A stretch of DNA of 64,000 nucleotides from Bradymonas sp963697525 (GCA_963697525.1 OY969087.1:4402001-4466000), one strand, 5' to 3'. Positions 1 through 10,686 are shown, counted from the first letter of the stretch. Numbers and translations: made by a program. Notes: generated by a model not told the origin, from the sequence alone.

Positions 1-288
<288 letters not shown>

Positions 289-335
289 TGGAGCGCAGGC
301 TGCCAGCCTGCATTCCTCCTAAAAGCAAGGCTTGA

Positions 336-368
336 AGGCGTGGCGCCGAAATGGTAGGTGCCACGCCT
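336..368 (+). terminator. Strong hairpin after sucD
   Basis: Positions 336-347 pair with 357-368 over 12 bp (one G-T wobble) around a 9-nt loop, followed by TTT. A second 7-bp hairpin at 295-311 (GCAGGCT/AGCCTGC) precedes it. Both lie between the sucD stop and ndk, so they probably end the sucD transcript, although the T-run is short. Confidence 0.6.
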
Positions 369-437
369 TTGTGCGGCTGTGCGCACCACGAAACGACTTG
401 GAATCAACCCTTTTTCGACGATAACGAGGAGACGACC

Positions 438-863
438 ATGGCTGTCGAGACCACGCTTAGCATTCTGAAACCCGACGCCCTCGAGAAAAACCTCATCGGC
501 CCGATCATCGCGCGCTTCGAGGAAGCCGGCCTGACCCCGGTGGGCCTGCGCATGGTGCACCTGTCGCAGCGCGAGGCCGAGCAGTTCTACGCGGTGCACA
601 AAGAGCGCCCGTTCTTCGGCGAGCTCACCGAGTTCATGACCCGCGGCCCGGTGGTGGTCATGGCGCTGCGTGGCGAGAGCGCCGTCGATCGCAACCGCGA
701 GATCATGGGCGCGACCAACCCCGAGGAGGCCGACGAGGGCACCATCCGCGCCGACTTCGCCACCAGCATCGGTGAGAACACCGTGCACGGGTCGGATTCG
801 CCGGAGAACGCCGAGATCGAGGTGAACTTCTTCTTCAGCGGTACCCAGTTGTTCGACCGCTAA
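438..863 (+). CDS. ndk: Nucleoside diphosphate kinase
   Basis: Transfers the gamma phosphate from ATP to other NDPs through a phosphohistidine, balancing cytosolic NTP pools. The product is 141 residues, the usual length for bacterial NDK. It starts with the typical ETTLSILKPDA segment and has the active-site motif NTVHGSDS near residue 116, whose His is the phosphorylated residue in the family. ATG 438 is preceded by a purine-rich GAGGAGA at 427-433. The gene follows sucD in the same direction but is separated from it by strong hairpins, so it probably has its own promoter. Confidence 0.96.
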   Translation: MAVETTLSILKPDALEKNLIGPIIARFEEAGLTPVGLRMVHLSQREAEQFYAVHKERPFFGELTEFMTRGPVVVMALRGESAVDRNREIMGATNPEEADEGTIRADFATSIGENTVHGSDSPENAEIEVNFFFSGTQLFDR

Positions 864-870
864 TTTCGAA

Positions 871-1040
871 GTGATCAAGTGATCGAGTGATCGAGTGATC
901 GAGCGAAGGCGCGGAGACGCGGAGGCGCGGAATCGCGAAGGTCGTTCACTCGTTCGCTTCCGCAGTAATGCAGTTGTAGTTTACGCAGTTACGCAGTCGT
1001 AGTTCACTCGATCACTCGATCACTCACTCACTCGATCACT
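871..1040. repeat. Inverted arrays of an 8-bp repeat
   Basis: Four units of GTGATCGA (the first is GTGATCAA) occupy 871-902. The complementary unit TCGATCAC recurs three times, with TCAC spacers, at about 1004-1039. The two arrays can pair to form a long stem closing roughly 100 nt. The enclosed part holds GC-rich GGCGCGGAG-type repeats and a CAGTTGTAGTTTACGCAGTTACGCAG stretch of near-repeats. The right arm ends only a few bases before the assigned rlmN start. Confidence 0.7.
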
Positions 1041-1046
1041 CCAAAC

Positions 1047-2216
<1,170 letters not shown>

Positions 2217-2228
2217 TTTTGAGACTAG

Positions 2229-2253
2229 ACTGTCCCTGTGGCGGACAGTTTTT
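2229..2253 (+). terminator. Intrinsic terminator after rlmN
   Basis: ACTGTCC (2229-2235) pairs with GGACAGT (2243-2249) around a 7-nt loop and runs into five Ts ending at 2253. It lies 13 nt after the rlmN stop. It also argues against starting the next gene upstream at 2238, inside the hairpin. Confidence 0.8.
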
Positions 2254-2267
2254 GCCGAGAGGCTCCC

Positions 2268-3185
2268 ATGAGTTTGCTGGTTGTAGGTTCGGTCGCGTTC
2301 GACACCGTCGAGACACCCTTTGGGAAGGTCGACGAAGCGTTGGGCGGTTCGGCGCTGTATTTTTCGACCTCGGCGAGCTACTTCACCGACGTCAATCTGG
2401 TCGCGGTGGTCGGCGAGGATTTCCCGGCCGAGACGACTGACTTTCTGGCCTCGCGCGGCGTCGATCTGAACGGCTTGCAGCGCACCGACGGGGAGACGTT
2501 TCGCTGGAAGGGGAAATACGGCTACGACCTCAACGAGGCGATCACGCTGGACACCCAGCTCAACGTCTTCGGCGATTTCCACCCGGAGTTGCCCGAGGAC
2601 TACCGCAACTCCAGCCACGTCTTCTTGGCCAATATCGACCCCGAACTGCAGCTCGAGGTGCTCGAGCAGGTCGACAACCCGGAGTTCGTGGCGCTGGACA
2701 CCATGAACTTCTGGATCGAGGGCAAGCGCGACGCGCTCATCGAGGTGCTCGGCCAGGTCGATATGGTGGTCATCAACGAGACCGAGGCGCGCCAACTCGC
2801 CGACGAGGCCAATATCGTCAAGGCCGGCCAGGCCGTGCTGGACATGGGCCCGAGCTTCGTGGCCGTCAAGCGCGGCGAATACGGCGCGCTGCTGTTTACC
2901 GATCACGATCGCTTTTTCGCGCCGGCCTATCCGCTGGAGTCGGTCTACGATCCCACCGGCGCCGGGGACACCTTCGCCGGCGGCCTGCTGGGCTACCTGT
3001 CGCGCAACGGCCACCGGGATCCCATGAACCTGCGCCGGGCGATGATCGTCGGCAGCGTGATGGCCAGCTTCTGTGTCGAGGAGTTCAGCCTCCAGGGGCT
3101 GCGCGAGCTGGATTGGGACGACATCGTGACGCGCTTTGGGAAGTTTGAAAAACTGGTCAACTTCGATTCACTTGAGTCGCTGTGA
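2268..3185 (+). CDS. PfkB-family carbohydrate/nucleoside kinase
   Basis: ATP-dependent sugar or nucleoside kinase of the ribokinase (PfkB) superfamily. The 305-residue product opens with LLVVGSVAFDTVETPFG, followed by the GGSALYFS glycine pair that shapes the substrate pocket. It carries the C-terminal signature DPTGAGDTFAGG at about 228-239, where the last Asp (about 234) is the catalytic base in the family. The substrate cannot be told from the sequence. Start ATG 2268 has GAGAGG at 2257-2262 upstream and lies after the rlmN terminator. An intrinsic terminator follows, so the gene appears to be transcribed alone. Similar proteins are often annotated as sugar kinases in delta-proteobacterial relatives. 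Confidence 0.88.
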   Translation: MSLLVVGSVAFDTVETPFGKVDEALGGSALYFSTSASYFTDVNLVAVVGEDFPAETTDFLASRGVDLNGLQRTDGETFRWKGKYGYDLNEAITLDTQLNVFGDFHPELPEDYRNSSHVFLANIDPELQLEVLEQVDNPEFVALDTMNFWIEGKRDALIEVLGQVDMVVINETEARQLADEANIVKAGQAVLDMGPSFVAVKRGEYGALLFTDHDRFFAPAYPLESVYDPTGAGDTFAGGLLGYLSRNGHRDPMNLRRAMIVGSVMASFCVEEFSLQGLRELDWDDIVTRFGKFEKLVNFDSLESL

Positions 3186-3225
3186 CCATTATCGCTACAA
3201 TGGCCGCGTAATCGGTCGACAGCGC

Positions 3226-3257
3226 AGCGCGGGGCCGACGAGCCTCGCGCTTTTTTT
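3226..3257 (+). terminator. Intrinsic terminator after the PfkB kinase
   Basis: AGCGCGGGGC (3226-3235) pairs with GCCTCGCGCT (3242-3251) with one G-T wobble, followed by a run of seven Ts to 3257. It is a classic Rho-independent terminator 40 nt after the stop codon. Confidence 0.85.
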
Positions 3258-3313
3258 GTGCCTGCCACTCGTTTGGACGCACTCTTTTGGATTTCAGTTT
3301 TCAGGAGTCGAAG

Positions 3314-4201
3314 ATGACGCTTGCCCGCACCCTGGTGGCCTCGACGGCCGCCGCACTACTTCTGGTCGGCACTGCCTGCGGCGGTGGCTCGGACACCACG
3401 AATAACTCCAATCAAAACGCCGCCGATGCCGGCCCCGACGTCACGGTCACCTGCGTGGGCGACGCCGGGACGGCCGACGACGCCGCCAGCAGCAGCGCCG
3501 ACGCCGGCACGACCGATGCGGGGGCCCCGTTGCCCAGTGGCTGGCAGTACAAGTCGGAGTACCAGCTTCGCGTCAACCAATTCCAATTCGATCACGGCTC
3601 GCCGGCCTTCGGTCTGAACACGTTGTTGAAGACGAACCTGGAGGACCAGTCCAAGAAGTATCCGGTGGTCGTGCTGATCGACCTCAAGAATATCGACACC
3701 GACGCCGGGACGCTGTCGATTCGCGGCGGCGCGGGCGTCAAGGCCAACCTGGACTGCGACCCGTCGACCGATGGGCCCTGCGACTACAAGTGGGATCCGG
3801 CGACGCCGCAGGATTACACGGAGGGCTCCAAGCTCGACTCGGCCACCGGCCACCTGGACGCCAAGCTCGACAGCTTGCTGTTCATCGCCAGCTTCGAGGT
3901 CCATGGCGAGGTCCAGAAGGCCGAGATTCCGATCACCAACCTGACGCTGACCGGTGACCTCGTGCCCGAGGAAGCCGGCAGCGACACGGTGATGCTGGCC
4001 AACGGCCACCTGGAGGGAACGCTGACCAAGGAAGCGGCGGACAGCTCCCAGATCCAGCTCGTGCCCGGTCAGGACCCGGTCAAATTGTCGCGTCTGTTGG
4101 GCGAGGCGTCGATGAACATCGACCGTGATTGCGATGGCACGCCCGATGCGTGGCATCTGACGGCCACGCTCGAGGCCCACGAGGCCAGCGTGGTGCAGTA
4201 A
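3314..4201 (+). CDS. Putative lipoprotein of unknown function
   Basis: 295 residues, not recognised as a known family. The N-terminus has a short positively charged start, a hydrophobic core (ASTAAALLLVGTAC) and a Cys near residue 22 that could be lipidated, though the lipobox GTAC is not ideal. Residues about 25-75 form an Asn/Asp/Ala/Ser-rich linker (DAGTADDAASSSADAG), the flexible tether often seen in myxobacterial-type lipoproteins. The remainder alternates hydrophobic and polar residues, suggesting a beta-sandwich, and ends with a segment containing NIDRDCDGTPDAW. Start ATG 3314 follows CAGGAG at 3302-3307. It converges with the TSP3-repeat lipoprotein across a shared hairpin. Confidence 0.75.
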   Translation: MTLARTLVASTAAALLLVGTACGGGSDTTNNSNQNAADAGPDVTVTCVGDAGTADDAASSSADAGTTDAGAPLPSGWQYKSEYQLRVNQFQFDHGSPAFGLNTLLKTNLEDQSKKYPVVVLIDLKNIDTDAGTLSIRGGAGVKANLDCDPSTDGPCDYKWDPATPQDYTEGSKLDSATGHLDAKLDSLLFIASFEVHGEVQKAEIPITNLTLTGDLVPEEAGSDTVMLANGHLEGTLTKEAADSSQIQLVPGQDPVKLSRLLGEASMNIDRDCDGTPDAWHLTATLEAHEASVVQ

Positions 4202-4216
4202 GCACTGCTGGTGCTG

Positions 4217-4247
4217 GCGCTCGCGGCGCGTCCTGCGCGGCGAGCGC
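4217..4247. terminator. Bidirectional hairpin between convergent lipoprotein genes
   Basis: GCGCTCGC (4217-4224) pairs perfectly with GCGAGCGC (4240-4247), with a second GCGC/GCGC pair inside. It fills the 60-nt gap between two convergent stop codons. There is no T-run on either side, so it may work as a transcript-end barrier rather than a canonical terminator. Confidence 0.5.
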
Positions 4248-4261
4248 TGGCATCGACCCGT

Positions 4262-6409
4262 TCATTGCTCGGGGCAGGGGCGCCCGAAATAGTTGAAATA
4301 GTGGGGGCATTGGTCGACCTGGTCGGCGACGCCGTCGTTGTCCGTGTCGGTCCAGCAGACGTCACCGACGCCGTCGGCGTGAGTGGCGAGCTGGTCGCTG
4401 TTGGGCAAGAGCGGGCAATTGTCCCAGGCATCGGGCAGGCCGTCGCCGTCGGTGTCACCCTGGCAGGCGTCGCCGACGCCGTCGATATCGCTGTCCAGTT
4501 GGCCGGGGTTGACCGCCTGGGGGCAATTGTCCTGGGCATCGGGCACGCCGTCGTCGTCGAAGTCGTCGGCGCAGGCAGCGCCGGGCACCTCGCCGCGGGC
4601 GTCGGTCACCAGCGGACACGCATCACACAGGTCGCCGACGCCATCGCCGTCGGCATCGGCCTGGCCGGGGTTGGAGCGCTCCGGGCAATTGTCCGCGGAG
4701 TCGGGGATGCCATCGCCATCGCGGTCGCCGGCGCACGCGTCGCCGACACCGTCGTGGTCGGCGTCTCGGTTCCAGGGATCGCCGACGTCCGGGCACAAGT
4801 CGCAAGCGTCGCCCACGCCGTCGCCGTCGCGGTCGTCCTGGCCGGGGTTGGCCACGCGCGGACAATTGTCGCGCGTATCGTCGACGCCGTCGTGGTCGGC
4901 GTCGGCCTCGCAATCCGGCGCGGTCGAGCTCAACGGCCACACCGGGCACGTATCCTCGGCGTCGGCCACGCCGTCGCCGTCCAGGTCCGGCCGATCGCCG
5001 ACCTCACAGCGGTCGCCAATGCCGTCGGCGCGCGTGTCGCGCTGGCCGGGGTTGGCCACATACGGGCAGTTGTCCAGCGGGGCGCGCACGCCATCATCGT
5101 CGTAGTCGCTCGCACACGCCCGGCCCAGAGACGAGCCATCTGCCAACAATTGGTCGGGGTCGCTTACGCGCGGGCAGTCGTCACATTGATCGCCTACGCC
5201 GTCGCCGTCGAAGTCGCTCTGCGACGGGTTTTGGCGCCACGGGCAGTTATCGAGCGCGTCGGCGACGCCGTCGCCGTCGCGGTCGGGCACGCCGGGGTCC
5301 GCGCAGGCGTTGCCGATGCCGTCGGCGTCATCGTCGAGTTGGGAGGCGTTCTTGATCGTCGGGCAGTTGTCCGAACGATCGGGCACGCCGTCGCCGTCGG
5401 TGTCGCGGCGCCAGAAGTTGTCCTGGCAGGCGTCGCCAATGCCGTCGCGGTTCAGGTCGAGCTGCAGCGGATTGGCGGTGGCCGGACAGTTGTCGATGCC
5501 GTCGCGCACGCCATCCTGGTCGGCGTCACCGGCGCTGGGACATCCCCCGGCCATGCGCGAGGCCACCGTGGGGCAGGGGTCGCAGGCGTCGCCCAGCCCA
5601 TCGCCGTCGGCGTCGGAGAGCCCGCCGCGGGGATCGGTCGGGCAGGGATCGATGGAATCCATCCACCCGTCGCCGTCGAAGTCGGGCGACCCGCCGCGCT
5701 CGCAGGCGTCGCCCTTGCCGTTGTGGTTTCGGTCGAGCTGCGCGGCGTTGGGTGTGCGCGGGCAGTTGTCACATAGATCGCCCAGCCCGTCGTGGTCGGT
5801 GTCGACCTGCAGTGGGTCGGCGAGCATGGGGCAGACATCATTGATGTCGAGCACGCCATCGCCGTCGTAGTCGGAGGTCTCGGTACAGGCCAGCGGCGTG
5901 CCCGCGGCGGTGACGGCCTGGTCGGGGTTGGGCACGCCCGGGCAGTTGTCGCACACGTCGCCCACGCCATCGTCGTCGATGTCGGTCTGAGCGAGGTTGG
6001 CCAGCGCGGGACAATTGTCGCAGGCGTCGCCCAGCCCGTCGCCATCACTGTCGAGCTGGTCGGGGTTGGCCACCTTGGGGCAGTTGTCCGGGATGTCGGG
6101 CACGCCGTCGTTGTCTTGGTCGGGGCCGACGGTCGCGTCGGAGTCGTCGACGGCGTCGGCGACGTCGAAGCCGACGTCGGCGGGCGCGTCGCTTACCTCG
6201 GCGTCCTGGGCGTCGGGCGAGGCACTGCCGGCGACCAGAAAGCAGCGCTGCGCCACGCAGCTCTCCTGGGCGCGGCAGTCATCGTCGCTCTGACAGTGCC
6301 GCACCCCGGAATTTTGGCCGCCGCCGGCCGGCTGGCTGCACGCGCCACACGTGGCCGCGAATGCCCCGACCAGCAGCGCCGCCATCACTCGTTGCCAGAT
6401 TTGCTCCAT
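4262..6409 (-). CDS. Lipoprotein with about 20 thrombospondin type-3 repeats
   Basis: 715 residues. A signal sequence (AALLVGAFAATCGAC) ends in candidate lipidation cysteines, followed by a small Cys-rich segment (CQSDDDCRAQESC). An Asp/Ala-rich linker comes next. About 20 units of the pattern DxDxDGxxDxxDNCPxxxNPxQ then fill the rest of the protein. In thrombospondin type-3 and OmpA-linked repeats such units bind Ca2+, so this is likely a long, rigid, calcium-stabilised surface stalk. No OmpA, sorting or adhesion domain is visible at the C-terminus. Start ATG 6409 was chosen because the longer frame adds 40 residues with no signal-like features. The gene is divergent from the Ser/Thr kinase at 6580. 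Confidence 0.85.
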   Translation of the reverse strand: MEQIWQRVMAALLVGAFAATCGACSQPAGGGQNSGVRHCQSDDDCRAQESCVAQRCFLVAGSASPDAQDAEVSDAPADVGFDVADAVDDSDATVGPDQDNDGVPDIPDNCPKVANPDQLDSDGDGLGDACDNCPALANLAQTDIDDDGVGDVCDNCPGVPNPDQAVTAAGTPLACTETSDYDGDGVLDINDVCPMLADPLQVDTDHDGLGDLCDNCPRTPNAAQLDRNHNGKGDACERGGSPDFDGDGWMDSIDPCPTDPRGGLSDADGDGLGDACDPCPTVASRMAGGCPSAGDADQDGVRDGIDNCPATANPLQLDLNRDGIGDACQDNFWRRDTDGDGVPDRSDNCPTIKNASQLDDDADGIGNACADPGVPDRDGDGVADALDNCPWRQNPSQSDFDGDGVGDQCDDCPRVSDPDQLLADGSSLGRACASDYDDDGVRAPLDNCPYVANPGQRDTRADGIGDRCEVGDRPDLDGDGVADAEDTCPVWPLSSTAPDCEADADHDGVDDTRDNCPRVANPGQDDRDGDGVGDACDLCPDVGDPWNRDADHDGVGDACAGDRDGDGIPDSADNCPERSNPGQADADGDGVGDLCDACPLVTDARGEVPGAACADDFDDDGVPDAQDNCPQAVNPGQLDSDIDGVGDACQGDTDGDGLPDAWDNCPLLPNSDQLATHADGVGDVCWTDTDNDGVADQVDQCPHYFNYFGRPCPEQ

Positions 6410-6505
6410 GGACTTACTTCGTGGGAGAGGCCACCACCGTGCTGGGATCTTAGACGGTTCTCCCACGCATGTCAGGTGTGTCCTGGGGCGGTCGGGCGCA
6501 GGAAC

Positions 6506-6535
6506 TTGCTTAATTCCAGATTCCGGCACTAGAAT
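6506..6535 (+). promoter_or_regulatory. Candidate sigma-70-type promoter for the Ser/Thr kinase
   Basis: TTGCTT (6506-6511) and TAGAAT (6530-6535) are separated by 18 nt in the divergent intergenic region. They would start transcription about 40 nt before the kinase ATG. This is motif matching only. Confidence 0.35.
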
Positions 6536-6579
6536 AGCGCTCAGTTTCTGCTCGTTCCCGTCCGGTGGGCCTCTGCTGA

Positions 6580-7932
6580 ATGTTCATCAATCGACAGTTT
6601 GGCGAATACATTTTGCTCAGGCGCCTTGCGGTAGGCGGTCAGTCCGAGGTCTTTCTGGCGATCAAGGAAGGGCCGGACCACTTCTCGCGCCCGCTGGTCA
6701 TCAAGGCGCTTCCGTCCAAGTACCGCCACGACCCCAAATTCGTGGAGTTGTTCTACAGGGAGGCGTTTTTATCGGCGCGCTTCTCGCACCCCAACGTCAT
6801 TACGGTCCATGACGCGCGCATCTTGCGCGAAGAACACTGCATGATCATGGACTTCATCTCCGGGCAGACCGTCGCCGACATCGCTCAGCGCGGCTATAAG
6901 GTCGGCCGGCCGCCCACGCTCAACCAGGCCGTCCAGATCATCGCCGACGCCTGTGATGGGCTGCACTATACCCACCAGTTTCGCGATCTGGACAACACGC
7001 CGTACTCGGTGGTCCACCGCGACGTCAGCCCGCAGAACCTGATGGTGACCTATCAGGGGGTGACCAAGGTCTTTGATTTCGGCATCGCCAAGATTCAGGA
7101 GGCCGACGCTCAGACCGAGACGCTCGCCGGGGGCAAATACGCCTATATGAGCCCGGAGCAGTGCCTCGACCAGCCTGTCGACGCACGCTCGGACATCTTC
7201 AGCCTGGGCATCATCCTCTACGAGTTGACCGCCGGCCGGCGCCTATTTCGGCGCGCCTCGCGCGACGAGGTCGTCAAGGCCGTCACCGAGGAGCCCATCG
7301 CGCGCCCCAGCGCCTTCGAGCCCGAGTTTCCCCAGTATCTGGAACGGATCATCGTCAAGTCGCTCGAGCGCGACCCCAACCAGCGTTATCAGACGGCCGC
7401 GCAGATGCGCGACGAGTTGCTGCAATTCCTGGCGATGCGCTCCGACGGGCGTGTGCGCCACCAGTTGGGCGAGTACGTCACCGAACTCTTCGCCGCCGAG
7501 CGCGCCGACATTGCCCAGACGGTGCGAAAGGCCTCGCAGGGCGAGCTAAAGCCCAAGCCCCTGGGCAGCGTGCCGCTCGACAAGCTCGGCCGTGCCGACG
7601 TCGACCTCTCCGAGCACGAGCTCGAGGTGCCCATGCCCGAGCCCGAAGAGGACGAGACGCTGGCGCGCAAGCTCTCCGAGTCAGGCTCGTACCGCGCGGT
7701 CGCCAATGACGGCGGCAGCCGGGTCGAGACGGCCGAGGTCGACCGCTCGTCGATCATGGTCGCCCACCGCAAGAATAAGAACCTCGCCAACGAAGTGCGC
7801 CGCTTGCAGCAGCGTCAGAATGTTCTGATCACGCTGCTGCTGTTCGTCGCCCTCATCGCCGCCGGCCTGGCGGTGTATGCGCACGGTCAGACCACACAAA
7901 AAAGCGAGCCGATCGAAATCGGCTCGCCGTAG
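6580..7932 (+). CDS. Membrane-anchored Hanks-type serine/threonine kinase
   Basis: 450 residues. The kinase domain fills about residues 8-285: glycine loop LAVGGQSEVF, catalytic Lys in VIKAL (about 42), HRDVSPQN (H146-R147-D148) and DFG (166-168), with the APE region as MSPEQ. All key residues of an active kinase are present. HRDVSPQN rather than HRDLKPxN is common in myxobacterial kinases. A charged linker rich in Glu/Asp (about 300-400) leads to one C-terminal transmembrane segment (LITLLLFVALIAAGLAVYA, about 415-435) and a short periplasmic tail with no sensor domain. The last 30 bases encode a perfect hairpin that also serves as a terminator for alaS on the opposite strand. Confidence 0.92.
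   Translation: MFINRQFGEYILLRRLAVGGQSEVFLAIKEGPDHFSRPLVIKALPSKYRHDPKFVELFYREAFLSARFSHPNVITVHDARILREEHCMIMDFISGQTVADIAQRGYKVGRPPTLNQAVQIIADACDGLHYTHQFRDLDNTPYSVVHRDVSPQNLMVTYQGVTKVFDFGIAKIQEADAQTETLAGGKYAYMSPEQCLDQPVDARSDIFSLGIILYELTAGRRLFRRASRDEVVKAVTEEPIARPSAFEPEFPQYLERIIVKSLERDPNQRYQTAAQMRDELLQFLAMRSDGRVRHQLGEYVTELFAAERADIAQTVRKASQGELKPKPLGSVPLDKLGRADVDLSEHELEVPMPEPEEDETLARKLSESGSYRAVANDGGSRVETAEVDRSSIMVAHRKNKNLANEVRRLQQRQNVLITLLLFVALIAAGLAVYAHGQTTQKSEPIEIGSP
7904..7927 (-). terminator. Terminator for alaS inside the kinase 3' end
   Basis: GCGAGCCGAT (7904-7913) and ATCGGCTCGC (7918-7927) form a perfect 10-bp stem with a 4-nt loop. Read on the minus strand, it is followed by six Ts (the AAAAAA at 7898-7903). 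It lies about 95 nt past the alaS stop and within the last codons of the convergent kinase gene. Two further hairpins, at 7949-7969 and 7982-8012, lie between it and alaS. Confidence 0.75.
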
Positions 7933-8021
7933 CTGACGATCTGATTCACCAGCGGCACGAGGCCGCTGGGGTTTCGGTAGTTTGGAGCGATGCCGTCCCT
8001 GGCGTCGCTCCAAGCGTTTGG

Positions 8022-10686
8022 TTAGCTGAGCGCGTCGCGCACGATCCCTTCGAAATTATCGACCGCCTGCTGCAATCCGGCGACGTTGCTGCCGCCGGCC
8101 TGCGCCAGGGTGGGGCGGCCGCCGCCGCGGCCGTCGACGTATTGGGCGGCCTTGTTGACGAGGTCGCCGGCTTTGAGGCCGCGCGCCTTGAAGGCTTTGT
8201 CAGTGACCACGCAGGCCAGGGCGGCCTTGCCGTCGATCTCGCCGGCCAGCAGTACGACGCCCTCGTCGAGCTGCTCACGCAGCTTGTCGGCGTAGGCGAG
8301 CATCTGGTCGCGCGTCTGCACGCCGATCTTGCTGGCGATGACCGTGACGCCGTCGATGTCGGCGGCCTCGAGAGACCAGCTCGCTGGACTCGGTCTGGGC
8401 GAGCTTCTGGCTGAGCCGGTCGACCTGGCGCTCGAGCTCGGCGCGCTCCTCGATGAGCGCCTGCGCGCGGCGCAGGATGTCGTGGGTATCCGTCTTGAGG
8501 GTCGTGGCGACCTCGTGGAGCAGGTCGGCGTCGTGGCGGAAGCTGTCGAAAGCCGCCTGCTCGGTGACCGCTTCGATGCGTCGGATGCCGGCGGCCACGC
8601 CGGACTCGCTGGTGATGCGGAAGATGTTGATGTCGCTGGTGTTTTGGACGTGCGTGCCGCCGCATAGCTCGACGGACTCGCCGGGCACCTCGATGACGCG
8701 CACCGTCTCACCGTATTTCTCGCCAAAGATGGCCATCGCGCCCATCTGGTTGACCGCCCGGTCGCGCGACACCTCGGTGTGCACGTTGACCGGGTGCGCC
8801 TCGCGGATGAGCCGGTTGACGCGGTCCTCGACCCTGCGAAGCTGCTCGGCGCTCAGCGGCTCGCCGTGGCTGAAGTCGAAGCGCAGCCGGTCGGGGGCGA
8901 CCAGCGAGCCCGACTGGAAGATGGAGTCCGAGACGATGTCGCGAAGCGCGGCGTGCAACAGGTGCGTGGCCGTGTGGTTGGCCACCGTCTGGCGGCGGAG
9001 TTCGTCGTCGACCGTGGCGACAAATTCAGCCTTGAGGGTGGTGTCGGCGTCGACGATGCCCTTGTCGAGCACAGCGGTATGCACGATGCCGATGGGCGCC
9101 TTCTGGGTGTCGACCACCCGGAAGACCAGGCTGTCGTCGGTGGCGCGAATGACGCCCTTGTCGCCTACCTGCCCGCCAGATTCGGCGTAGAAGGGCGTTT
9201 GGGTCAACAGAAGCTGGTAGCGGTTGTCCTCCAGCGGGCGAAAGCGGGTGATCGACGCCGTCGTCTCCAGCGTGTCGTAGCCCACAAAGTCGCTGTCCCT
9301 TTCGTCGTAGACCGTGACCCAGTCACCGACACCGGCAGCCTCGGCGTGCACGTCTTTGCCGCGCGAGGTCTCCTGGTGCTTCTCCCACAGCCGCTCGTAG
9401 CCCTGCCAGTCGATGGACAGGCCGCGCTCTTCGGCCATGATCTCGGTCAAGTCCGGCGGAAAGCCGAAGGTCGCGTGCAGTTGGAAGACCTCGTCGCCGG
9501 TCAACTCGTCGCGATCCTCGGCGGCGGCGCGCTCGGCGGCCTGCTCGAAGAGCTCGATGCCCCGGTCGATGTTGCGGAAGAAGCGCTCCTCCTCCAGACG
9601 AATGAGCTCGGCGGCCTCTTTGCCCATCGCCTCCAACTCGGGATAGATGTCCGAGTAGTTGGCCACGACGGCCTGGGAGACCTGGTGCAAAAACGGCTCG
9701 GTCAGCCCGAGCTCGCGCCCGTAGCGCACCGCGCGCCGCAAGATGCGCCGCAGCACGTAGCCGCGGCCCTCGTTGGAAAATTTGGCGCCGTCACACACCG
9801 CAAACGTCACCGTGCGCACGTGGTCGGCGATGACCGCGAAGTTCGAGAAGTCCTCGCGGGCATAGAACTCGCCCCAGTCGTCGACGTCCTCGCCGAGCAA
9901 ATCCACGGTCTTGGCGAAGATGGGGGTGAACAGCTCGGTCTGGAAGATGTTGTCGCGCCCGGCTTTGATCATCGCCACGCGGTCCAGGCCCATGCCGGTG
10001 TCCACGCTCTTCATCGGAAGGGGATTGAGTTCGCCGGTCTCGTCGCGGTTGAACTCCATGAATACCAGGTTCCAGATCTCGACGATGCGCTCCTCGTCAT
10101 AGTCCACGTCGAAGGTGAACTCGCCGAACTCCGGGTGGTGGTCGTAATGGATCTCGGTGCACGGCCCGCACGGCCCGGTGGGCCCCATCGACCAGAAGTT
10201 CTCCTCGTTGCCTTCCTCGATGTCGCCCAATTTGAGGATGCGCTCCTCGTCGAGTCCGACGACGTCGCGCCAGATCTCGTAGGACTCGTCGTCGTCCTTA
10301 TAAGTGGTCACGTACAGCCGGTCGCGGTCGAGCTCGAGCACGTCCAGCACATAGTTCCACGCCCACTCGATGGCGTTCCTTTTGTAATAATCGCCGAACG
10401 ACCAGTTCCCCAGCATCTCGAAGAAGGTCAGGTGCCGCCCGTCCTTGCCGACCTCGTCGAGGTCGTTGTGCTTGCCGCCGGCGCGGATGCACTTCTGCAC
10501 GCTGGAGGCGCGCGTGTAGTCACGCGTCTCGTTTCCGAGCAGCACGTCCTTGAACTGGTTCATGCCCGCGTTGGTGAACAGCAGCGTCGGGTCGCCCTGC
10601 GGGACAACCGGCGAGCTCTCGACCACGCGGTGGTCACGCTCTTCGAAATACTTCAGAAAACTGTCGCGAATATCGTGTGGGTTCAT
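8022..10686 (-). CDS. alaS: Alanyl-tRNA synthetase, with a one-base frameshift
   Basis: Charges tRNA-Ala; essential. From ATG 10686 (MNPHDIRDSFLKYF, the canonical AlaRS start) the frame encodes the class II catalytic core, the tRNA-recognition region and the editing domain, with Zn ligands NHTATHLLHA and CGGTH. The reading frame then leaves the family at about 8370 and stops at 8275 after about 803 residues. The missing C-terminal DHHA1-type domain (DIDGVTVIASK to GRGGGRPTLAQAGGSN) is intact in another frame and ends at TAA 8022-8024. Dropping one base near 8370-8374 restores SELVSEAADIDGV and a protein of about 887 residues, the usual length. The break is probably a sequencing error. A real mutation or a programmed shift is possible but less likely. 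Confidence 0.93.

Noticed and set aside
4211..5776. A long plus-strand open frame over the TSP3-repeat gene
   Set aside because: It consists of Ala/Val/Gly-rich repeats created by the opposite strand's repetitive codons and has no family features.
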